This document shows, in pieces, positions 35,694 through 44,851 of a DNA stretch of 64,000 nucleotides (position 1 is the stretch's first letter; every line of letters starts with the position of its first letter). The DNA comes from Subsaxibacter sp. CAU 1640. Its GTDB lineage: Bacteria; Bacteroidota; Bacteroidia; Flavobacteriales; Flavobacteriaceae. The notes under the pieces were generated by a model. The model saw only the letters and a list, made by a program, of their open reading frames with translations. It was not told the DNA's origin and did no database searches. The stretch spans positions 868,001-932,000 of the forward strand of contig NZ_JALNMI010000001.1 of assembly GCF_023156585.1 (NCBI RefSeq). The letters run 5' to 3'. A program made the position numbers and the translations under genes.

Positions 35694-37346
35694 CTATTGT
35701 AATGTTGGAGGATAATTTGTAGGATAATCTCCTGGATTTGCTTTATAACCAGCAGCTACAAAGTTGGATCCGTATGTGGCATCAATGGCTTTTAAAAATT
35801 CATTAGCCATGACAGCGTAGCCCCTGGCTGTTAAATGTATACCATCTAAACTTACCAGACCACCTGTAACCAAATTTGTATTTAGCACAAAGTCTCCATC
35901 GGAAATTCCGGTTGTTGAAGCTTGTTCTAAAATGCCTTTAAAATCAACTAAGGCTAAACCATTTGAAGAAGCAACGCTTGAAATAGTATTATTATAAGCA
36001 TCCGTGGCTGTTTTTATTGCCATTTGTTCGCTTGGAATCAGCACCCACTTGTCTTCTAAAGGATACGTAACACCATTTGCCGAAAATTGTCCCGCGATAC
36101 TTGCCGGTAAACCTTGGGACACTAAATATGCATATGTTGTTTGATTAACTTGTCCAATTATAGAACTACTTGGAAGCACAAATAAATCATCTGCAGTAGC
36201 TTGTCTAGATTGACCGTAAAAGTTTCCTAATAAGTTAGCTACAAGTGGTGCTGCGGCTGCAGGTAAACCAAATGACTGTACAAAAGCTGGAAATGTTGGA
36301 CTGGCATTTAAAACACCAGCAATTTGAGCAGATATGTTGGGTAACGTCTCATCACTTATAACAACTGCGCTCGCAGATGAGCTTGAAAAAACTACCGAAC
36401 GTTCTGCAGCATTATCAATTGCACCAACTGATTCTAGATAGGCATAAACTTGATTAAGTTGACCATAAACTCCGTTTAAAGTTGGGATTAACGGGCCAAA
36501 ACTTGGATTAGAAGGGTCTAACGGATTGTATGGTACCGTTGTAAAATGAGGTAAGCTAGTTATGTAAGGAACGTTTGCGACAGCGCCTTTTGCTCCATTT
36601 GATGTCAAGGCATTTACTTGTGCAGTGAAAGCTTGAGCAAATACATTTGGATCTGTAATATCATTTCCACCATAAGTAGATGGGTCAAAGTTACCTGTTT
36701 GATCAACTCCAGTTCCTCCAGAGGTAGCAAATGATAAGACGTCGTTTCCGCCTATTTCTGACAAAGTGAAAAATGTTGGGTTTTGTGCAACAGCATCAGC
36801 TAAAATAGTAGTGCTAGATGATGAAGCCATCCTTGCAAAATAAGGATTGGCAGCACCTATGGGAACACCTGCTAAATTACCATATCCAGGCGCTACGATA
36901 TGAAAGCTCTTTGCACCTGGTACACCCATATTGTTAAAAGGACCTGAAATAACATTGGTTACTTCAGTGGAAGGAGTCGCCGGTAAAACCACAGGACCTG
37001 TACCATTAAAATATAATCTAGGGTTGGCTATCACATTACCAGCGAAAAGAAGACCTCCAATATTGTCATTAGTTAGAGGCTGTGTAAAACTTCCACCTCC
37101 AACATATGAAAATTGTTGGTTTAAGATATTGGGGAAGGAGTTAGTTTGGCTGGCCATGAATACAGCGCCATCAGTATATCCCGCGGTAAAGGATGCTCCA
37201 ACAGCAATATATTTTGAAAAATCTACAGAGCCTGCAGTTAATTCTGGTAGCGGTTCTGGATCTGGGGTGTAGTCAAACTCATCTTCATTACAAGATGTAA
37301 ATCCAATCAGAACTGCTGATAGAAATATATATTTTAAAGTTTTCAT
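35694..37346 (-). CDS. SGNH/GDSL-family hydrolase lipoprotein
   Basis: A 550-residue lipoprotein with lipobox GFTSC (Cys19), then an acidic Pro-rich linker. The SGNH blocks are visible: block I as AVGASFTAGY (presumed nucleophile Ser52, with Ala in place of the usual Asp before Ser), block III as SEIGGNDVLSF, and block V as DGIHLTARGY with the Asp and His. It is therefore probably a surface-exposed or periplasmic esterase or lipase. The protein is longer than average SGNH enzymes because of insertions between the blocks. It begins 21 bases after the TonB receptor stop, so the two form an operon. Confidence 0.88.
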   Translation of the reverse strand: MKTLKYIFLSAVLIGFTSCNEDEFDYTPDPEPLPELTAGSVDFSKYIAVGASFTAGYTDGAVFMASQTNSFPNILNQQFSYVGGGSFTQPLTNDNIGGLLFAGNVIANPRLYFNGTGPVVLPATPSTEVTNVISGPFNNMGVPGAKSFHIVAPGYGNLAGVPIGAANPYFARMASSSSTTILADAVAQNPTFFTLSEIGGNDVLSFATSGGTGVDQTGNFDPSTYGGNDITDPNVFAQAFTAQVNALTSNGAKGAVANVPYITSLPHFTTVPYNPLDPSNPSFGPLIPTLNGVYGQLNQVYAYLESVGAIDNAAERSVVFSSSSASAVVISDETLPNISAQIAGVLNASPTFPAFVQSFGLPAAAAPLVANLLGNFYGQSRQATADDLFVLPSSSIIGQVNQTTYAYLVSQGLPASIAGQFSANGVTYPLEDKWVLIPSEQMAIKTATDAYNNTISSVASSNGLALVDFKGILEQASTTGISDGDFVLNTNLVTGGLVSLDGIHLTARGYAVMANEFLKAIDATYGSNFVAAGYKANPGDYPTNYPPTLQ

Positions 37347-37367
37347 TGTTATAATGATTTTATATTA

Positions 37368-40145
37368 TTAAAGATTGTTTATCGTCAAAGAAACATAGTA
37401 CATTGAACCTATGTCACCAGTACCAATCGCTGTGAAATACTCATCGCCTAACAAATTGGTTGCACCAACTTTAATTGACGATTTTAGCGATGGAACTCTA
37501 AAGTTAAGTTGTGCATCCAAAACTTGGTAAGCAGGGATCTCACCGTCTCCGAATGTGGCTTGCCAATAATAGTTATCACTCCATCTCCAAGCTGCATTGA
37601 AACCAAAATTCTTAAACAAATCTGTATTACCGAAAGTGATTTTTGCCTTGTGGTTAGGGGTGTTAAAATTGGTACGGAAATCAGGGAAATCATTTTGGTC
37701 AAAATCTTGCTTGGTGTATGTATAGCTTCCACCTAGATCAAAGTTTCCAAGAACCTTGGTTGAAAGTCCGATAGATCCACCATAAGAATTCACATCCGCT
37801 TTAGAATTTGTATAGGTTTGATAAACTTTATAGTCACCATTTGCGATTGCGGCAACTGATAATGAATTGTCTCCTACTGTACCATATAAAGGAGCAATTA
37901 CAACTTCTCCAGAAATAAAGTCTTGGTATTTGTTGTAATAAACACTCATATCAATAACAACTTTTTTAACTTTTCCACGATAACCAATTTCTGCTGTGCT
38001 AATTTTTTCAGGTTTCACCAAAGCAGAATTTCCTATTCTTAAATCTGCGGGATTTTCTGAAGCAGCAAATTCGGATACTGAGGAAGCTAAATAAGAATTA
38101 TTGTATGCAGCTCCACCGGACTGTGAGACAGAAGCTGGTTGACCAAGCGCTTGTCCTGCCGCACTTACGTTATAAGATCTTACATATCTATCCAAGTTGT
38201 CAGGTGAACCTCCAACTAAAATGGCGCGTCCAGCATCTAGACCGATAAACAAATCTTGAGTAGTAGGATTTCTAAAACCAGTTTGTACTGATGCTCTTAT
38301 GTTGTGGTTCTCATTAACGGTTAAACCTGCTGAAACTCTTGGGGAAACAAATCCGTCAAAAAATTCGGATTTATCATAGCGTGCTGAACCAGTCAATTTT
38401 AAACGCATATCATTGCCAAGTGGCAAATCTTTTTGCAGTTGTGTATAAGCCCCATATTCAGAATAAGGGATGGTTCCATCAAAATCAGTATAAATTGTTC
38501 CGAAGGAATTTAAAACGTATTTTCTATAAGAACCACCAACTTGAATGTCCACAGCATCCCATAAGTGGCTAAAGTTGTAGTTACCATCTGCGTGATAATA
38601 CTTGGAAGCATCTTGAAATTTAGAACCTGTTGCAAAATCCGGATCTGCTGTAATTCTGTCAAATGCTTGTTGAAAAGCAGGTGTGCCTGGAATCAAGCGT
38701 TCAACTCCATCATCTCCGTTAGGATCAATAACTTCTTCAGCTACATCCCTGGCATACTGATGAGCTTCGGCATCTGTGGCTCCGGCTAAAGTTCTAGCTG
38801 CATAACTCTGAATATAATCTCCAAACCAATCGGTATCAGATTTCCAAGAACGGTTAATGTTGATACCTGTAAATACCATATCGTAAGAATCACCAGCTTT
38901 ATCAGATACTAAATAACCTCTCAAAAAGAAGTTGTTATTCTTGATTTCTATTTTGTTTTGAAGTTGAGTGAAATTGTCTATGTAATATCGGTTAGTTCCT
39001 TGGTAAATTGTATTCCCTTTACCTATTTTCCCAACATATTGAATTTCAAAATCATTGGCCCAAGGACGGTAGTAAAGTCCCCAGTCAGCTTTGATGCTTT
39101 CAGCGTTGTAATCTGTTAAATCTCTTTCCTCATAACCGGTTCTGCTCACCACAACGTCAGGTATTATTCCTAAACCTCCCGAAGCAGCCCTGATATTTGT
39201 GGCAACTTCATCTCCATAAATATTATAACCATCATAGCCCACACTAGCTCTTGTAGCGCCAGTCCCTGGCTTACCATCGTAGTTAGTAGCCATCCAGTCA
39301 GTTCCTTTTAGCCATCCAAAATTTACTTTTGCAGCAAATTTATCACTGAATTTATAAGCCATTCTTATCCCTGTGTCACGGTAGGTATTGTCTCCCGCAG
39401 CATCTTGCGAAGTAATTCCTTGTTTGTGATATCCACTAATACCTTGAAAATCGAAAGGACTTTTACTTCTCATGAATAAAATACCGTTGAAAGCATTTGC
39501 ACCATATAATGCCGATGCGGCACCAGGTAGTAACTCAACACTCAAAACATCTGTTTCATTCATACCAACTAAATTCCCTATAGGGAAATTCAGGGCAGGG
39601 GAAGAATTGTCCATTCCATCAACCAATTGCATAAAGCGATTGTTAGCGAAAGTGGCAAACCCTCTAGTATTAACAGATTTAAAAGTCAAACTATTGGTGT
39701 TTATGTCAACACCCTTTAAATTTTCGAGCCCATCATAGAAATCGGCCGAGGCTGTATTTTTTATTTCTTTAAGACCAAAACGTTCGATTGTAACCGGAGA
39801 TTCGAAAACCCGCTCTGGTGTTCTAGAGGCAGAAATAACTACCTCATCTAATGAAGTTCCTTCTACGAGTACAAAATCCAACGTTTGAGGATTAGTAGTG
39901 ACCTCCTTTGTGACAGATTCAAAACCAACACTGCTGACTGTTATGGTAAATGGAGGCGGTTGATTATAGGTTAAGGCAAAATTTCCATCAAAATCCGAGA
40001 TGGTACCTGTGGTTGTGCCATCAATAATAATATTGGCACCAGGTAGAGGCTGGCCACTATTGTCTTTTACCGTACCTGTAACTGTTGTTTGCGCAAACGT
40101 TATAGTGCTCAAAAACAGCATCATAATCTTTAAAAGTGTTTTCAT
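37368..40145 (-). CDS. TonB-dependent receptor with carboxypeptidase-like domain
   Basis: A 925-residue outer-membrane receptor. The signal peptide (to about ITFAQ) precedes a carboxypeptidase regulatory-like domain (VTGTVKDNSGQPLPGANI, about 22-100). A plug with VNTRGFATFANNRFMQLVDG and LPGAASALYGANAFNG follows, then a barrel that ends FTAIGTGDIGSMYYVSLTI. A RNPTTQDLFIGLD box is present in the barrel. The SusC-type family name does not apply strictly, since no SusD partner follows; instead an SGNH lipoprotein follows after 21 bases. The ligand may be an ester-bearing molecule, but that is inference. Operon end is marked by the terminator near 35660. Confidence 0.92.
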   Translation of the reverse strand: MKTLLKIMMLFLSTITFAQTTVTGTVKDNSGQPLPGANIIIDGTTTGTISDFDGNFALTYNQPPPFTITVSSVGFESVTKEVTTNPQTLDFVLVEGTSLDEVVISASRTPERVFESPVTIERFGLKEIKNTASADFYDGLENLKGVDINTNSLTFKSVNTRGFATFANNRFMQLVDGMDNSSPALNFPIGNLVGMNETDVLSVELLPGAASALYGANAFNGILFMRSKSPFDFQGISGYHKQGITSQDAAGDNTYRDTGIRMAYKFSDKFAAKVNFGWLKGTDWMATNYDGKPGTGATRASVGYDGYNIYGDEVATNIRAASGGLGIIPDVVVSRTGYEERDLTDYNAESIKADWGLYYRPWANDFEIQYVGKIGKGNTIYQGTNRYYIDNFTQLQNKIEIKNNNFFLRGYLVSDKAGDSYDMVFTGININRSWKSDTDWFGDYIQSYAARTLAGATDAEAHQYARDVAEEVIDPNGDDGVERLIPGTPAFQQAFDRITADPDFATGSKFQDASKYYHADGNYNFSHLWDAVDIQVGGSYRKYVLNSFGTIYTDFDGTIPYSEYGAYTQLQKDLPLGNDMRLKLTGSARYDKSEFFDGFVSPRVSAGLTVNENHNIRASVQTGFRNPTTQDLFIGLDAGRAILVGGSPDNLDRYVRSYNVSAAGQALGQPASVSQSGGAAYNNSYLASSVSEFAASENPADLRIGNSALVKPEKISTAEIGYRGKVKKVVIDMSVYYNKYQDFISGEVVIAPLYGTVGDNSLSVAAIANGDYKVYQTYTNSKADVNSYGGSIGLSTKVLGNFDLGGSYTYTKQDFDQNDFPDFRTNFNTPNHKAKITFGNTDLFKNFGFNAAWRWSDNYYWQATFGDGEIPAYQVLDAQLNFRVPSLKSSIKVGATNLLGDEYFTAIGTGDIGSMYYVSLTINNL

Positions 40146-40285
40146 TTTAGGGATTAGTTAAATTTAGTAGACCAATATAAATAATTATCTGATACTAAAT
40201 TGAAAATTTTGCAAAAAAGTATGCGTGCATAGTAAATATTGGTAAAATTGTATATCTGAAATTGTCATATTCTGAATTTGGGTCA

Positions 40286-40311
40286 TAAAAAAACCCTTGT
40301 AAAAGGGTTTT
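40286..40311 (-). terminator. Terminator of glmS operon
   Basis: AAAACCCTT pairs with AAGGGTTTT around a 4-base loop, followed on the minus strand by a T-run. It lies 26 bases after the glmS stop. Confidence 0.85.
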
Positions 40312-40336
40312 GCTATTAGGTAAAATAGAATTTCTA

Positions 40337-42184
40337 TTATTCTACAGTCACAGATTTTGCTAAATTTCTAGGCTGATCTACGTTTTTTCCAAGCATTACC
40401 GCAATATGGTATGACAGCAATTGTAACGGAATTGTAGTGAGAAGTGGGGATAATGCCTCTAGGGTTTCAGGAACTTCAATAACATGATCTGCCAATTCTC
40501 TAACGCTAACATCGCCCTCTGTAACAATACCAATGATTTTTCCTTTTCTTGATTTTATTTCTTGAATGTTGCTCACTACTTTTTCGTAATGGCCTTTTTT
40601 GGTGGCAATTACAGCTATTGGCATATTTTCATCAATGAGAGCAATTGGACCATGCTTCATCTCTGCAGCGGGATAACCTTCTGCGTGAATATATGAAATT
40701 TCCTTAAGTTTCAATGCGCCTTCTAAAGCAACTGGAAAATTATAACCTCTTCCCAAATAGAGGAAATTTCGAGTTGTTTTATAAATTTCAGCTATTTTTT
40801 TGATGTGTTCTTCGGATTCTAGGGCTTTTATGACTTTTTCTGGAATCATCTCAAGTTCCATTAGATATAGACGGAAGTCTGAACTCGAAATGGTACCTTT
40901 AGCTCTTGCCAATCGAAGTGCTATCAGTGTTAAAATTGTGATTTGTGTTGTAAAAGCTTTGGTGGATGCAACGCCAATTTCAGGACCTGCGTGAGTGTAA
41001 GCGCCAGCATTTGTCTCTCTTGCTATGGAAGACCCCACAACGTTACAAACTCCGAATACAAAAGCACCTTTGGATTTTGCTAATTTGATTGCGGCAAGGG
41101 TGTCGGCAGTCTCTCCTGATTGAGATATGGCGATAACTAAATCTTTTTCATTTATGACCGGGTTTCTGTACCTAAATTCCGATGCGTATTCGACCTCAAC
41201 TGGGATACGTGCCAGATCTTCGAAAATATATTCAGCAACTAAACCTGCATGCCATGAAGTTCCACAGGCAACGATGATAATTCGGTCTGCGTTGAGAAAC
41301 TTTTTCATATTATCTTCGACACCGGCGAGTTTTATAATGGCTTCATTGACCAACATTCTCCCTCGATAGGTATCTTTTATAGCACTTGGCTGCTCGTAAA
41401 TCTCTTTGAGCATAAAGTGATCATATCCGCCTTTTTCAATTTGTTCGAGATTTATTTGTAATTCTTGAATGTAAGGGTCAACCAAAGAGTCGTCTTTTAT
41501 TTTTCTTATTTTTAAATCCTTTCCCCTTCTAACAATGGCCATTTCCTCATCCTCAAGATAGATGGCGTTTTTGGTATATTCTATAAATGGAGACGCATCA
41601 CTTGCAATAAAGAATTCGTCATCCCCAATACCTATAGCTAAAGGACTTCCTAACTTTGCAACGACTATTTCATTAGGCTTGTTTTTATCAAATACCGCAA
41701 TGGCGTACGCTCCTACAACCTGATTTAAAGCGATTTGAACAGCTTTTCCTAATTTCAGATTATCATTTTTCATAACATCTTCAATTAGGTTAATTAAAAC
41801 TTCGGTATCAGTATCAGATTTGAAACTATATCCCCTATTTTTTAATTCTGTCTTTAAGCTTTCATAATTCTCTATGATTCCATTGTGTATAATGACCAGA
41901 TTTCCTGAATTTGAATAGTGTGGGTGCGAATTGACGTCATTTGGTACACCATGCGTTGCCCATCTTGTATGTCCTATTCCCAAGCTGCCAACTGTTGGGA
42001 TTTCTTTTAACAATTTATCCTCGAGATCAACAACTTTTCCTTTAGTCTTTGACAATTTGATATCACATCCATCATACAAGGCAATGCCTGCGCTATCGTA
42101 ACCTCTATACTCTAATCGCTTTAACCCTTTAAGTATAATAGGATAGGCTTCCCTGTGGCCAATATAACCTACAATTCCACACAT
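40337..42184 (-). CDS. glmS: Glutamine--fructose-6-phosphate transaminase (isomerizing)
   Basis: Makes glucosamine-6-phosphate from fructose-6-phosphate and glutamine for peptidoglycan and LPS. It is 615 residues. The glutaminase domain begins MCGIVGYIGHREAYPIILKG, where Cys2 becomes the N-terminal nucleophile. The block YDSAGIALYD and the ammonia-channel region follow. Two SIS domains begin near residue 280, with the active-site blocks CGTSWHAGL, SQSGETADTL and AEGYPAAEMKHGP; the end is NLAKSVTVE. It is the last gene of the GT5-like/DUF4270/glmS operon, starting 6 bases after the DUF4270 stop. No glmS ribozyme-like structure is expected, given the 6-base spacer. Confidence 0.98.
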   Translation of the reverse strand: MCGIVGYIGHREAYPIILKGLKRLEYRGYDSAGIALYDGCDIKLSKTKGKVVDLEDKLLKEIPTVGSLGIGHTRWATHGVPNDVNSHPHYSNSGNLVIIHNGIIENYESLKTELKNRGYSFKSDTDTEVLINLIEDVMKNDNLKLGKAVQIALNQVVGAYAIAVFDKNKPNEIVVAKLGSPLAIGIGDDEFFIASDASPFIEYTKNAIYLEDEEMAIVRRGKDLKIRKIKDDSLVDPYIQELQINLEQIEKGGYDHFMLKEIYEQPSAIKDTYRGRMLVNEAIIKLAGVEDNMKKFLNADRIIIVACGTSWHAGLVAEYIFEDLARIPVEVEYASEFRYRNPVINEKDLVIAISQSGETADTLAAIKLAKSKGAFVFGVCNVVGSSIARETNAGAYTHAGPEIGVASTKAFTTQITILTLIALRLARAKGTISSSDFRLYLMELEMIPEKVIKALESEEHIKKIAEIYKTTRNFLYLGRGYNFPVALEGALKLKEISYIHAEGYPAAEMKHGPIALIDENMPIAVIATKKGHYEKVVSNIQEIKSRKGKIIGIVTEGDVSVRELADHVIEVPETLEALSPLLTTIPLQLLSYHIAVMLGKNVDQPRNLAKSVTVE

Positions 42185-42190
42185 AGTTTT

Positions 42191-43822
42191 TTAGTTGTTT
42201 GGTTCGGTATAAAATATTTCCAAATATAGTTTTTTCTGCTCGTTGCTCGTGTTGTTACCATAAAGTATAGTTCCTCTTGGGGATATAATTGAGCTTACAG
42301 GTATCTTATTCACCGGATCATCATTTGAAGTTAAAACTTTATATTGAGGAGATGAGTTTTCAAGATTCACATTTCCTGAAACAGACAATCCCAACTTAAC
42401 ATTGGTAGAGTCTCTTAACAAAAGATTATTGATGTGTTCAGTTATTTTGATTTTATACTTAATACCTTCCCCTGAAGCATTATTTCCTTCCCTTTCCAGG
42501 ACACCGAGGTGATTAATTTTGGAGTTTACTGGAGATGTATTGTTTGTGAAATCGAAAAAATAATCTGATAATGGAGTTCCATTTTTTAAATCATAAAGAT
42601 AGATGCGATCAGGTTCAGTTCCTAAAGGTTGATCATGGTTAACATAAAATACCAAATTTGCTTCATTAATAAGTCGTTTCGATCTAACAAATTTCCCGTC
42701 TACATCTGTTTCAACAAAATCATTTTTGAACGAATAAAATTCCGGTGAAAATCCATTTTCATGGTCTCCAGCTTTAAATAGGTCAATTACTGCTGTTGAA
42801 CCTTCGGCCCCTTTAACATATAATTTTTCATCGCCATCCATAGGATTACCAGGAGGAATTGCAAAGTCAAATTGGTTTTCAATGAGATTTATTCTATTAC
42901 CTGTGAAAGTTAAAACAAAAGTAGCTTTGGCCCTGTCAGCACCGGTGGTAGTTGGATTTTTGGTATAATGTAGTGTGATATTGGCACTGGAAGTATTGAA
43001 GTTCAACAGGGCTAAACTACCACTATTGGCTAAGGGAGTAACCTTAAAAAAGATACCTCTGAAATAATTATTAAAATTATTGGCATTACTTAACTCTATA
43101 TCTCCTTCCTTTTCTATGATTTTATTCAACCAATAAGCATTGTCTAACTTTACTCTAAGTGCTGGTGCAGTGCGACTGGAGATTTCGCCGTCTTCATCTT
43201 TTAAAACAATTTCTCTGTTGCTAGGTCTAAAGCTATTTAATGATTGAGGCACTGCAGGCAAAATTTCGGTTCCCATAAGAAGTGTTGGGTTAATATTTCC
43301 AATACTAGTTGTTGAATTAGAAAAATAATTCAGTGGTGTGTCAAATTCTTCATTTGGATTGATTGAATTTAAAAAATAATTGTTTTCATAGATTTCCAAA
43401 TCAACAAATCCGTTTCCAAATATGGAGTCTAATTCATAAATTTTACCACCTTCATCATCAACATCAACGGCCCTACTAAAATAAGGAACAGTAAGAATAA
43501 CTGAATCTAAAATCACACCATCTCCAAAATCAGGGTCATAAGTGGTAGTACCTAGTTGACTAACAAAGCTTGCTGTTGTTAAACCATAGGTTAGGTCATT
43601 GAACGCTCCCAGATAGTTGAGAGGTAAATTATTGGTCTGAACAGGTTCTAGAGGGTTTGTATAGGCTATAACCGGGTATTCTTTAGTACTGTTGGTAAGA
43701 TAATTTCCTTGTCCGATAACATCTGACCCAACGGATGCAAAATCTTTATCGCAAGCAATAAATGAACTTATAATCAATGCAACAATAGCAAGATTTTTCA
43801 GGGCAAATTTTATTTTATTCAT
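42191..43822 (-). CDS. DUF4270-family lipoprotein
   Basis: A 543-residue lipoprotein with signal and lipobox SFIAC (Cys24). The mature region contains GSDVIGQGNYLTNSTKEYPVI and TYDPDFGDGVILDSVILTVPYFS, the pattern I recall for DUF4270 of Bacteroidota. It is rich in beta strands. It sits in one transcript between a GT5-like gene and glmS (gaps of 12 and 6 bases). That conserved linkage suggests a role in cell-envelope polysaccharide or outer-membrane biogenesis, but no activity is known to me. Later regions are Asn/Ser-rich, as is common for surface lipoproteins. Confidence 0.85.
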   Translation of the reverse strand: MNKIKFALKNLAIVALIISSFIACDKDFASVGSDVIGQGNYLTNSTKEYPVIAYTNPLEPVQTNNLPLNYLGAFNDLTYGLTTASFVSQLGTTTYDPDFGDGVILDSVILTVPYFSRAVDVDDEGGKIYELDSIFGNGFVDLEIYENNYFLNSINPNEEFDTPLNYFSNSTTSIGNINPTLLMGTEILPAVPQSLNSFRPSNREIVLKDEDGEISSRTAPALRVKLDNAYWLNKIIEKEGDIELSNANNFNNYFRGIFFKVTPLANSGSLALLNFNTSSANITLHYTKNPTTTGADRAKATFVLTFTGNRINLIENQFDFAIPPGNPMDGDEKLYVKGAEGSTAVIDLFKAGDHENGFSPEFYSFKNDFVETDVDGKFVRSKRLINEANLVFYVNHDQPLGTEPDRIYLYDLKNGTPLSDYFFDFTNNTSPVNSKINHLGVLEREGNNASGEGIKYKIKITEHINNLLLRDSTNVKLGLSVSGNVNLENSSPQYKVLTSNDDPVNKIPVSSIISPRGTILYGNNTSNEQKKLYLEIFYTEPNN

Positions 43823-43834
43823 TGTATGTTTTCT

Positions 43835-44644
43835 CTAGTTTAATACTTGTGTATTGTAGAATTCGGTGTAAGGATCGGCAAATTCGTCCATGGAAAAGTA
43901 GTCAAGAACTGGTTTTTTTGAATTTTTAAGATAATCTTCAAGTTCCTTCGGAATCTCTGATGACCCTTTAATGAGTGCATCAGAATGATCAATGGCTACT
44001 TTCATGAGGTTAGAATAAGTTGGAGATTCCAGGGCTTTCACCAGACTTTCGTCTATGTTGTCAAATTTTACTTTGTTAATCATATTATTGTCTAACGTTC
44101 CATCGAAGCTTTGATTGTATACGGATGTGACAATCTTACTATCATTAAATAAAGGTTCATTTTTATAATATTCCTTTAAGTAAAGGGGGAGTAGTGAAGC
44201 CAGCCAGCCGTTAACATGAATAATATCTGGTGACCAATTTAACTTCTTGACAGTCTCAATAACGCCTTTTGCAAAAAATATAGCGCGCTCATCGTTGTCT
44301 GGGTACAATTTTCCTTCTTCGTCGGTGAGTGTGGCTTTACGTTTGAAGTAATCCTCGTTGTCAATAAAATAAACTTGTATTCTTTCTTTTGGAATCGATG
44401 CCACTTTAATAATAAGAGGCATATCTAAATCATTAATGACTAAATTAATGCCAGAAAGACGAATAACTTCGTGCAATTGGTGTCTACGTTCATTAATGTT
44501 TCCATATCTAGGCATGAATATTCGTATTTGCCCTCCTTGTTTATTTACCATCCTTGGCGCTTCAAACGACATGGATGAGATTTCTGTTTCTGGTAAATAA
44601 GGCACAACCTCGGAAGACACGTACAATATCCTCTTATCTTTCAT
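43835..44644 (-). CDS. Stand-alone GT5 starch/glycogen synthase N-terminal domain
   Basis: A 269-residue protein matching the N-terminal Rossmann domain of GT5 glycogen/starch synthases. It starts KRILYVSSEVVPYLPETEI and has DIIHVNGWLASLLPLYLKEY and KIVTSVYNQSFDGTLDNN, equivalent to HxHDWH-type and helper blocks. The usual Lys-x-Gly-Gly ADP-glucose loop is replaced by PETEISSMSFE. The C-terminal GT domain (typical full length about 470-500) is missing, and the DUF4270 gene follows after only 12 bases. Therefore glycogen synthase activity is doubtful. The protein could be a regulator or partner of amino-sugar metabolism through glmS. No frameshift trace of the missing half is seen. Confidence 0.82.
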   Translation of the reverse strand: MKDKRILYVSSEVVPYLPETEISSMSFEAPRMVNKQGGQIRIFMPRYGNINERRHQLHEVIRLSGINLVINDLDMPLIIKVASIPKERIQVYFIDNEDYFKRKATLTDEEGKLYPDNDERAIFFAKGVIETVKKLNWSPDIIHVNGWLASLLPLYLKEYYKNEPLFNDSKIVTSVYNQSFDGTLDNNMINKVKFDNIDESLVKALESPTYSNLMKVAIDHSDALIKGSSEIPKELEDYLKNSKKPVLDYFSMDEFADPYTEFYNTQVLN

Positions 44645-44724
44645 ATAACTATATTTTGTTGTTTTTTAATCGTCTATCAAAACCTACATTCTTGAAAAAA
44701 TCCAAGAGTATTTTGTAGACCACA

Positions 44725-44732
44725 CAAATCTA
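44725..44732 (-). promoter_or_regulatory. -7 promoter box for GT5-like/DUF4270/glmS operon
   Basis: On the minus strand TAGATTTG, an exact TAnnTTTG match, 81 bases before the start codon. No clear -33 element. Confidence 0.45.
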
Positions 44733-44801
44733 GCCGAAAAAAAACTAAAATTAAAAAACACGCAAAATTACAAAAATTTATGCAGATTGTTGGTAAAATA
44801 T

Positions 44802-44809
44802 TAAGTTTG
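44802..44809 (+). promoter_or_regulatory. -7 promoter box for panC
   Basis: TAAGTTTG, an exact TAnnTTTG match, immediately before the tandem 17-bp duplication. Transcription would start near 44816, downstream of the ATG at 44780, so that upstream ATG could not be the panC start. Confidence 0.5.
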
Positions 44810-44843
44810 CACGCTGTTAATGTTTTCACGCTGTTAATGTTTT
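44810..44843. repeat. Perfect 17-bp tandem duplication before panC
   Basis: The unit CACGCTGTTAATGTTTT occurs twice in direct succession (44810-44826 and 44827-44843) without a mismatch. Since 17 is not a multiple of three it would break any reading frame crossing it, which argues against a panC start upstream of the repeat. Confidence 0.95.
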
Positions 44844-44851
44844 GTTATATA

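Noticed and set aside
43822-43835. GT5-like gene as a frameshifted remnant of a full glycogen synthase
   Set aside because: The spacer to the DUF4270 gene is only 12 bases and no C-terminal GT5 sequence occurs in any frame nearby.
44780-44851. ATG at 44780 as the panC start
   Set aside because: A promoter box and the 17-bp duplication lie after it, and the length from the GTG fits the family.
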